Origin: Gracilaria gracilis
Taxonomy: Eukaryota > Rhodophyta > Florideophyceae > Gracilariales > Gracilariaceae
DNA: 64,000 nt
Direction: 5' to 3'
Assembly: GCA_030374805.1 (NCBI GenBank)
Contig: JARGSG010000203.1
Location: 1 to 64,000 of the forward strand
In this document: positions 55,913 to 64,000 of the stretch, piece by piece
Layout of the letters: each line of letters starts with the position of its first letter
How positions within the stretch are numbered: position 1 is the first letter of the stretch
Made by a program: the position numbers and the translations under genes
The notes under the pieces: generated by a model
The model's database searches: none
Told to the model about the DNA's origin: nothing
The model's input: only the letters and a program-made list of their open reading frames with translations

Positions 55913-56579
55913 CTCACATGCAAAAGTGTACACGTATCTTTCACTTTCCGTCAGTTGCAAGTGAGCTACGTAGGATGACGCACACGCCGTTCGTAACGTG
56001 ACATTCTGCTGGCACTTGGTTCTTCCTGCGCCCGTGCTGGCGAGTCAAGTGTTGACATATTAGCAATTGGATCCAAAATGTAGAGCGCGAGAGCACATGT
56101 AAATGAAATTCGTAGTGATTTGATCTTGCTAAATCGCTAAAGTGTGTCTAGAATCAAGTTGTACGTTAATCCATCTTTTCGTGGGTTACTCGGATAAACG
56201 GTCCAACAACCAAACGCTTCGATCCCCCAATATAGGTATATAACATGCCAGACGTCACATCTGGCGAGCGTTGTGACAAACAAGGCAATCGCAGCTGCGC
56301 TCTGTTGCTCCCCTTTTTATGTTGTTCTCCTTTTCTCTAGACTAGAACATTATTTGCCAGCAACATATTTGGCCACGGCACAACAGAAGCACTAGGGGAG
56401 AAGATGGTAACAACTTCAAAACGAACTCGCACCGATGAGCTAGAAGTAGCGCCAGCACGGGCGCAGGAAGATGCCAGTGCCAGCAGAATGTCATGTTACG
56501 AACAGAATGTGCGCCATCCTACGTAGCCTAATTGCAACTGACGGAAAGCGACAGATACGTGTACACTTTTGCATGTGAG
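55913..56579. mobile_element. Fold-back element with terminal inverted repeats of about 130 bp
   Basis: CTCACATGCAAAAGTGTACA (55913) to GCTGGCG is matched in inverse by CGCCAGCAC to TGTACACTTTTGCATGTGAG (ends 56579). Interior about 400 bp without a gene. It interrupts the right half of the inverted duplication next to the second ankyrin-like gene. Confidence 0.65.
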
Positions 56580-56672
56580 CGTTGCTTGTCATCCGTCGGC
56601 TCGAGTCGTGCGCGTGCCGTTGGAGACCGCGGTGACGCCAGTGGGAGAACTGCGTCTCGCGCGGCGGAAAAA

Positions 56673-56996
56673 ATGACCGACAACACGCTCCGGCTGCGCG
56701 AGGCTACCGCAATCGGCGATTCGAATCAAGTGGAGACGCTGCTGGCGTGCGGCGACGATGCTCACTGCACCGATGATGACGGAGAGACGGGGCTTCAGTG
56801 CGCTACGTGTGGTCACAAACCGTCCGTGGCACTCGCGCTGCGCCGCTCAAACAGAACGACGCCGGTAACACACCGCTGTCGATGCTGCCGGACGGCGACG
56901 CCACAGAGCATATACGCATCGCCTCACGCACACACGCAGTTCCTTCCTCCTCACAAGCTGCAGCCAACCACAGACAAGCAACAAAACGACAGTTAG
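56673..56996 (+). pseudogene. Ankyrin-repeat-like gene, right of the central module
   Basis: MTDNTLRLREATAIGDSNQV then ETLLACGDDAHCTDDDGETG; a second repeat DAGNTPLSMLPDGDATEHIR lies in another frame (to about 56930). Diverged from 54756-55322 at many positions, so not a recent copy. Transcribed rightwards from the central module. Confidence 0.6.
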
Positions 56997-57257
56997 TAGA
57001 TGAAAGCTGTAGATTTAGGTTGCTGTTCAAGATGTTCAAAGCCAAACCCATCTCGTGGCCTTGAATACTACTTCTAATAGCTACTTTCAACTATCGATAG
57101 GCAACATTCTGCCAAAAGAAGCAAATACAATTCCACAATTCAAAATGATTCCCAAACAAGAAACACCAATTCACTGCCTGTACATTTGAAATGTACTTCC
57201 ATCGAAAACGCGAACGTAGTAATCGCTGACTCGCAAAAGAGAGTCAAGTGACGCGCG

Positions 57258-58136
57258 TTAGGCCAGCCGTGGGGAACGCACCTTCGCATTACTCATGCCG
57301 GCGCAGTTGATGAGCCCGATGGTGTTGTGCAGCACGCGTCCAGCCGGAACGTCGTTGGTTAGAGCGCAGTACAAGTCGGATGGGCCGACACCGATTCGAA
57401 GCCACATGTCGCGATCGGACAAAACTGGAAGAAATCCGTGGATTAAGAAACTAAGTCTAGCATCAGTTCCGAAGTGGATTCTAATCAATGCTGGAATGGC
57501 TATCGACGGCAGTGTGAGCCATAAGATTGCCTTGGACCTCACATCCTCGGAAGTACCGTCAGTACGAAACAGGTCATTCCACACATCTGTAGCTGCTGTC
57601 AGCAGCAGCTGGCGGTCACAGAGGGTCACGATAACACCTCCGACGGTGTGGCTTGAGGACACCACACCATGAGCGGCCATAGCTCAATCGGTAACCGCCT
57701 TCGTGTGCTTTTTGTGTCGGGTCAGGGTTCGTGGTTCGAACCCCGGCCCTGCCGCTCTTCTCACTAGTTCACTACAACATCGCACAGTACTTTGAGTACA
57801 TATGGCCAACAGAAGGAACACGCGAGTGGGGTACCAAGTCACACTCGAGAACACGTAAATGTGGTTGTCTGGCAACTTGTACATGCGGTATTTGATATAC
57901 TGTGTGACTCAGCATGTGCGCAAAACTTTGGTATGTACTTCCTTCAGCGTAAGATGGCAATGCTGGCTGTGGCCGTCGTCCTCCTAAGCGGAACGAAGAT
58001 CGCCCGGCTTTAGAGGTGTACGGATACTCTTTGCGTCCAAGTCGGCGTACGGTGTCCCACAAACACAGGGATCAACAGGGACAAGTTCGTTGCAGGAGAA
58101 CACCGTAGTTGGTCTGGCAACCAAGACCAAGCGTAA
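57258..58136 (-). pseudogene. Gene D, diverged inverted copy
   Basis: Reads WNDLFRTDGTSEDVRSKAIL, SDRDMWLRIGVGPSDLYCAL and GRVLHNTIGLINCAGMSNAK, lacking the 12 bp duplication seen in the other copies. It shares the TG..CA insertion. Homology stops at 58136 after GCGTAAC. Confidence 0.5.
57588..57776 (+). mobile_element. 190 bp-type TG..CA element, third copy right
   Basis: ACATC flanks (57583-57587 and 57777-57781). Same insertion as L3, carried along by the inverted duplication, which dates the insertion before that duplication. Confidence 0.88.
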
Positions 58137-59346
58137 CTGTAGCCTTTTTGGGCATCTGCAGGCTACGCAGTAGGCGTAGACGCTGCTGTTGGGACCCGAA
58201 ACGGTCTTCCCCAATTCAGACACAAGTACCTGAATTGTAAGAGCACCCTACGCAGTTAGCATTCTACTCGTAGCTGGTGGTTTTTAGAACCACTACAGGG
58301 AGACACGGGAAAGATGTAAATAGAGGAAGAAAAGTTGAGAAGACAGGCTTTCTCCACAAGACATGCTTTTTCTAGAGGCTTTATAATGTTATGGGCGTTT
58401 CACCCTTTTACGCACCCCTGTACAAAATAAAAAGAAATTTTGAAAACCCTGAAACTGTCACCAGATGCTTCCACTGTCAGAAACTGGGAAAGACAACTCT
58501 GTTTCATCCAAGATCACAACTAAGACACTAGAGTTCTTATAGTTCTCATATAGTTCTTTCTAGAATCATAAAGTTTTGAAGCACATGCAAAGTAGAGTTT
58601 AGAGTACACACGGAGTTCTCCAAGATGTCCCAAAAGGCAATTATTATACATACGTATTACTGTAATAAACGACGTTTGAAAATTGTAGAAACAGCCAAAA
58701 ACAACATAAAACTAGAGTTTTAAACCATCAATAACTTCTCATGCGCTATAGTTGTACATAGATTCAACCGGCACACAATTGCCGCACTCTAATACAATAG
58801 AACTCAGTGTTTCAAATCTAATTGTGGTGCCTTCTTTGCTTCGTACCACCGCTGCAAAAACAAGTCGCTCCCAAACGCCACTTGTAAGTTCTCTTAGTTC
58901 TTATCCAGTTTTCCCGTGGACACAAACGCGATTACTTACACAACTCATACGCAAAATGTAAAATTTCTTACAAATTGCTAATTTGTTAGGTGCTTTCTAG
59001 TGAGGACTTCCTAAGGCATTATCATGCCTAAATCACGGTACATTATGTACGCCCAAGTAGATACGCCCCAACATCTGCATTTACACAGCTTTCCCGCGTC
59101 TCCCAGTACTTAACCCTTTTGAACCTACAACTTTTTGTCTAGTGAAATAGACGTAAGACTCTAACATGATTGGTCCACGAATGGAACGACTCGTTACCAG
59201 GTTGCCATGTGTTTCGAAAATTTTGTGTACATCAGTAGACATAAAAGCAACGAGTAGCAACTGGTCATTTGAAAACAATCTCCCGACCATGGCCAATAGG
59301 TGTAGAGGATAAGGAGCCTTTTTGTCTCAAACACGAGCTTGTTTAA
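58137..59346. other. AT-rich interval, no supported gene
   Basis: Only short frames (for example 58752-58961, 59081-59296 and 59194-59436) without recognisable motifs. Confidence 0.4.
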
Positions 59347-59787
59347 TTGTTCCCATTGACAGTACGTAATGTGCGCACCGTACTGAAGCCTCCAAATTTT
59401 GGAGTCCAAAACCCGAACGCAACATGTGACCGCCAAAACGTGCGGACTCTGTTCTTATCTGATCGCAACTGCTCCATACCAACCTTTCATGATAATCTGA
59501 ATGTACTACAATCGGAACCTATTAATCTCCACCAAGATGACGAAACAGCGTCTGCCTCGAACATCAAGAGTTCACATTTGATAGCGCCGGTGAAACTTAC
59601 TTTGAGGAACACGAAGAGGAGGAGTTCGAAGTTACAGCTCTTGGATGCGCTAAGCAGCAAGAACTTTATGAGATGGTGCCCTATTGCGGACAATGGAAAG
59701 AAAAGAGTGGTCTTTATTTGATGAAAGAGCAACTTATAAGAAGGAACTTTAGCCATAGAAAAGAACTAAAATGCTCAATCTGTTTCT
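59347..59787 (+). pseudogene. Unrecognised gene fragment with a frameshift
   Basis: The first frame (59347-59721) starts MFPLTVRNVRTVLKPPNFGV. From about 59541 another phase, open to 59787, reads FDSAGETYFEEHEEEEFEVT, then YEMVPYCGQWKEKSGLYLMK and RKELKCSICF. Its acidic then Cys-containing composition looks coding, but it lacks its own ATG. No family assigned. Confidence 0.35.
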
Positions 59788-62214
59788 GAACAGTACTTAT
59801 CAGCAATGCATGAGAATGTGGACCAGCCGACAGTTAATAAAGCAAGGTAAACGATCTAAACCTCTCAGAATGGAAAAGTTATTGGCCTTTCTTGGTCTTA
59901 ACCTAACTGCCTCGGTGCACAGCTAGAACCGTGTACGAGGGTATTGGTGCTCTTCTGACCTCTTGAGTATTCCATTCTTCAAGAAGACAATGGGTAGAGA
60001 TGCGGTTCTGAACATTAGAGCAGCGATACGATTGTATCCAGCATATGATTCTGACTTGGAAAAAGTCAATCCGATATAACACAGTCGTCAACTTTGTGGA
60101 GCAACGCTTTTGGCGGGAAAAGCGCAGGCTCACGAAGACCTTCGGAATCTTCCCCTCGACAGGGCAGCACAGCGAACGGAGCACTCCCGGAATGACACAG
60201 CTAGGCCGGGTGTAAATCCGAGGTCAAACCACCACGAAAAGCGTCGGAGCGTAAGGCTAATTAGTAGTCGGTAGAGATTCACGTGGTCACACGGTCACAA
60301 GATGAGTCCTCGAAATAGAGTAGCACGGCAATGACAAGGTGTCGGTAACGGGCCACTGAGAACAGGGAAAAAGGGCAAACCCAAAAAGGGGAGAAAGCAA
60401 ACCACCAGAGTGGGGAAAAGAGAGAGAGAATAAAGTAAACCCAATACAGGGGCGAGTATACGACAATAGGTCAGAACGAGACACACGAATAGTGGTTATA
60501 CTCTGAGCGCCATAAGGGTGGGTAACTATACGTGAACAACGCAGTCGTCACTCTACTTGGAGGTAAACAATCCGCGAAGGCGTGATAGTTAGAGCCAGAA
60601 GCCCTTGCTTGGCAAGGGGCAGTTTACTTGGGGGAGGGGTGCTCAACCCTCTAAGTACTGAGCTCGGCGCACCACTGACAGTGGGTGCGCCGGGCAAAAT
60701 AATCTATAAAATATCTAAGCAGATACAGCAATGCTGGGTGCACTGCCTCTGGCATATCCGTGCTACACGTGTGCTATTCACACCCGCTGAGCGGCGCCTC
60801 GAGCCGTGCAATCCACGTGTACATGTGTGGAAATTACCTCAGCGAGGCGACACGCTAATAGCGATGTAGCTCATATATATCTACTAACGCATGATGCGGA
60901 AATTAACTAAGTACCTCAAATCGCCTTCATGGAGTGTTGTCCTTCATATCCCCCTCCTTAAGAGTGAGCCACGCCGTCGCGATGGCGGGTCAAACTCCCA
61001 ACCGTGGGCATAAAAGCGCATCCTCGAAGTCTTCGGATTCCATCTCGCCTCGCGAAGATCAAGTCACTACCACTCGACAGTGCCAACCTCGCTTTCGCGA
61101 CGACCATTCCTGTTTACCACAGTGTGCTTCGCTCTCTCGCGGACCGTTCCCTAGTTCCAGGTCCATGAATCACGGTGTGGGATAACTGATTCGAGTCTGA
61201 GTCGCTCCACGAAGGTGGTTCTCAAATTTCTTTGAGTATCCCTCGGTATGAGGTGTTGCGACCCACAGCCAAGTAGAAGAACCATTGCATTCACGCGGAT
61301 CCGCGGTACATAGCCCTGAAAAGGTGCGCAGCTCGTTTCGAGATCGATTTCGTCACGCTTGAAGCGGTTCCCTCCACTCTGCAGCACAAAATCGGGGTGT
61401 GTTACAGTACTGATTCTTCAAAGTCGGATAACGTTTGAACCAGTACAGCTGTGAAAAAACCTGATACAGTGTAGAACTCGGGACACCCAGAGCTTTCATT
61501 TAAGGCTAAGATTGTTGGGATTGAACACCATTGAATGGGAAGGGGCGATCCATTTCAGTTCACCGAAATGCAGTCTAAAAATAGAATCCCGAACTGAAAT
61601 GGTGCCATAACTCCGAAGTTCTTCAAGATAATTGTGTTGCGTCTTCATCAAAGAGTTTATCAACGCCAGAATACACTGGTGCTGGCCCGTTGAAGAAACG
61701 GATGGAAAACCACCGAGTTACGGGTATTGCGCAGAAGGCCTCCAGAAAATACTGTAGCAGCAAGATACCCGAGATCGGGAATCGAGAACCATTACCAGAA
61801 ACGACTGGGCATCGATACAAACGCACTATAGGGATACTGTGAAGACCGCAAGAGCGTGTAAACACCGAAGTACTTCGCAGTAGGCGGTGACGAACATGGC
61901 TGAACATAGGCGCCTGAACATTTCCGCCAGGGGCGTGTACAAGACAAATGGGATTCTCACCTGTAAATCAACGTGATGCGCACGGAAACAGCGAACCCTT
62001 CTGAATGGAAAATCCATGCACACGTGGTCATGATGAGAACAGTGAACCAGCGAGCTGGGAGGGAACCTCTCAGGATAATTAATCCGAAAACAAAACTTGG
62101 GCGACCGAATACGACACTAGTCGGACTCCGATCACAAAAACAAATCTCCACTTCATCTTCATCCACTTCTGAACTTCCTTCTCGGTGCGCTAGCTGCTTC
62201 CGTTTCGGGGCGTG
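59788..62214. other. Intergenic / decayed sequence
   Basis: Frames of up to 121 codons on both strands show no domain. It holds a strong hairpin at 60665-60692 and a 12 bp inverted repeat CCATTTCAGTTC / GAACTGAAATGG at about 61550-61602. It may include the 3' non-coding region and LTR of the Gypsy element that follows, but I found no LTR pair inside the window. Confidence 0.4.
60665..60692. other. GC-rich hairpin
   Basis: CGGCGCACCACTG pairs with CAGTGGGTGCGCCG around a one-base loop, with one bulged base. Unknown role. Confidence 0.5.
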
Positions 62215-64000
62215 TTATCCCACTTGGGCATTGACAATTGTCGCCGGGAGACCCGTGAGAGTACGGCGATGGTACTGCACCACTTTCGATCGTGGGAGAT
62301 GCTCGATTGGCTCATCCGAGTCAGCCTCGGGTCCGTAGTTGTACCAACGTACGAGATACTGTATTTACCCCAACGGGTGTTATGAGTGTTCCACTATGTG
62401 GTCGACTACGAACTCTTGTCGGAAGACTTCCCGGCCCTGCCGTGTGATTACGACATCCCGCTTCGGAGAGCTCTCCGGTGGCTTCACCGTGTGTGGCACT
62501 GCGTCGGTGTTCCGGTTAGACCGTGTTGTGTCCAACGAGGTTGGTGGCACTGCTCTTTCGCGGTGTGGTCCCCCACTTGGGTCGATTGTCACGCGTCTCG
62601 CGGTGTGGGTGTTCTCGATGCCTTGGTTTGGTAGAGTTTCTTCTCCTGCGGGAGTCCCAAGTGGGCGTAGAGCAAGTTTGCGTGGTAGCCACCGTTTCGA
62701 CGGAGTGGTGCGTGGCGTCGAACGCGCTCGCGTCAACGGTAACACTGATTGAACCGGCCTCGCCGTGGTGGCACGTGACGTTGTCAACGGGTGGCCGTTA
62801 TTGGTCTGCGCCGTGGCGTGTTCCGCCTCCGTATGCACGGGAGGTGTCAGCTCGGTTTGTCGACGTGGTTCGCTCGCTCAGCTGATCTCCCTTACAGGTG
62901 TAGTCCGTGTCCTACGGTTGGCACTTTCCTGCTGGGCATTTAGCGACGTGTCTACGGTGTGGCCCGCCTCAGGCGTGTTGGGCGACTTAGTCTCCGACGA
63001 CTCTTCTCCGTCTTGGACGTGCGAGCTCAACGGCGCCTTAGGCGGTATTTCCACTCCGTTATGCGACGTAGTCACTCCAGGCGCGCTATGCGGCGTAGGC
63101 AACGGCTTCGCCGGTAACGGCTGAGTCTCCTCGGTCCTGTCCCGCACGGCGGTAGTGTCTGGTGACGATTTTGCTTCTGCGTTGATGCGCGGCGAATTTG
63201 ACGAGACGCCGGGCTCCCGAGAGGGGTTTGATTGCGCATTAGCGGTGTCTCTCTTCCGTGCCACACGGTGTTCCTCACGCGACAGCGCGGAAGCATGACG
63301 ATTAACGAGTCTCTCCCCCTCCTTAGATGGAGCGACATGGGGAGTGGGTGTCAACGCGCCAAGGCGGCGAATAATTATGCCAGACGGCGGGGCTTCAGAC
63401 AGCGAAGCGTTAGGGCGCGTAGAGTCCGATAACATCGGCAAATCCGAGAGTCCCCTACTTGGGTGTGGTACCTCCCTAGGGCGGTCGATCGGGGCTGGGG
63501 CCGGTGTGTCCATAGTGTTCGTTTCCGCTTCTGCGGTAGAATGTCCACTTGATGGGTCGTGTCCCGCAGGCAGGGGTGCAAAAACCACGCGATCGCTGGA
63601 AATGCGTTCGTGTTGCTGACCCATCTCCACTACGACAGTGTCGGATTCCACAGCAATTGTCTTGAAGAGACCGTCGGCGACGGGTGAGAGCTTGTGGCGT
63701 TTCTCCTTGCCTGGGTTCCAATACTCCTTACGGATGAACATATAGTCCCCCCCTTTAAGGGCGGGTGGTCTTCGAGGGGCTCGCTCATCGAAATCACGCT
63801 TATACGCGGCTTGTGACCGGGCCATTGAGCGTTGTGCTGCGGGGACCAGCTTGATAAGCCATGTCTTCCAGGTTTCCCTGCATCCCTTCGTCGAAGAAAA
63901 TTGATCCAGCGTTGGCTGTGCTCCGAGCGCCACGGGCGGCGGGGTGCGAGACAGAACCAATTCAAATGGAGTCAATCCCGTAGTACGGTATACCTGAGTG
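62215..64000 (-). pseudogene. Second Gypsy pol, C-terminal part with chromodomain (truncated by window)
   Basis: One phase throughout. It begins off the window with VYRTTGLTPFELVLSRTPPP, the end of an integrase catalytic domain, then a typical linker (AYKRDFDERA, GDYMFIRKEYWNPGKEKRHK) and a long Pro/Ser/Thr-rich spacer. The chromodomain follows near 62250-62412 (EFVVDHIVEHS, IQYLVRWYNYG, EPIEHLPRSKV). In-frame stops at 62878-62880, 62380-62382 and 62365-62367 show decay. The chain ends at TAA 62215-62217. Sequence differs clearly from the first Gypsy, so it is a separate lineage. Confidence 0.88.

Larger units (their letters stand above)
49156..58136. repeat. Third copy of the inner arm, with inverted right half
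   Basis: 49156-55487 matches 13188-19553 in the same orientation. 55488-55872 is an asymmetric core. From 55873 the sequence returns as a diverged inverted duplicate, interrupted by a fold-back element, and ends at 58136, equivalent to about 17434 of the left arm. The two halves differ by clear substitutions, unlike the near-identical arms of the large palindrome, so an older real inverted duplication underlies this block. It starts abruptly next to a Copia fragment. Confidence 0.88.

Noticed and set aside
58138..58295. Another TGTAG..CTACA element at the end of the third copy
   Set aside because: Ends match the 190 bp element in five bases only, no internal boxes, and flanks GTAAC and GGGAG do not form a duplication.
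59194..59787. piggyBac transposase fragment (VPYCG, SGLYLMK)
   Set aside because: Only a very short resemblance, no catalytic Asp region in order, and neighbouring frames do not continue it.

Overview
The window is repeat-dominated eukaryotic nuclear DNA. Signs of this are a GT-AG intron of 52 bp, Gypsy polyproteins with chromodomains, Copia remnants and a Nep1-like (NLP/NPP1) secreted cytolysin gene. NLPs are best known from oomycetes and plant-associated fungi, so a plant-associated filamentous eukaryote, most likely an oomycete, is a reasonable guess; no rRNA or housekeeping gene settles it. No bacterial operon, CRISPR array or canonical tRNA gene was seen.

Layout. (1) 1-39743 reads as one huge palindrome: 1-19385 (left arm, which runs off the window start) is repeated inverted and almost base for base at about 21080-39743 (right arm). 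Outside in, each arm holds: a chromodomain Gypsy element; a broken intron-containing gene; a Copia 3' end with its LTR; a small membrane-protein gene (family B); a 4.65 kb element with terminal inverted repeats of about 440 bp that carries the NLP gene; a GC-rich degenerate repeat tract; a 1.9 kb element with 425 bp direct terminal repeats that encloses a second family-B gene; a two-helix membrane-protein gene (A); a small basic protein gene; gene D; and a degenerate ankyrin gene. (2) 19386-20275 is the spacer. (3) 20276-21080 is a word-by-word mixture of the left arm's reverse complement and the sequence seen at 56200-57000. (4) 35497-45306 is a whole Gypsy element with matching 543 bp LTRs and a GTTTC target duplication; gag and pol are broken. 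(5) 45312-47473 is an unrecognised plus-strand ORF cluster. (6) 47733-49154 is a decayed Copia pol. (7) 49156-58136 is a third, cleaner copy of the inner arm, in which two ankyrin-like genes diverge from a central module and the right half is a diverged inverted duplicate of the left. (8) 58137-62214 holds little. (9) 62215-64000 is the C-terminal part of a second Gypsy pol, running off the window.

Main points. A 189-190 bp element occurs eight times at three independent target sites. It starts TGTAG and ends CTACA, is flanked by perfect 5 bp duplications, and contains perfect matches to the RNA polymerase III A and B boxes. It looks like a solo-LTR/TRIM-type element with a tRNA-like promoter. 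The NLP gene sits inside a Pack-MULE-like inverted-repeat element. The mosaic at 20276-21080 and the many one-base insertions in the left arm argue that at least part of the palindrome is an assembly artefact, so right-arm and third-copy gene models should be preferred.
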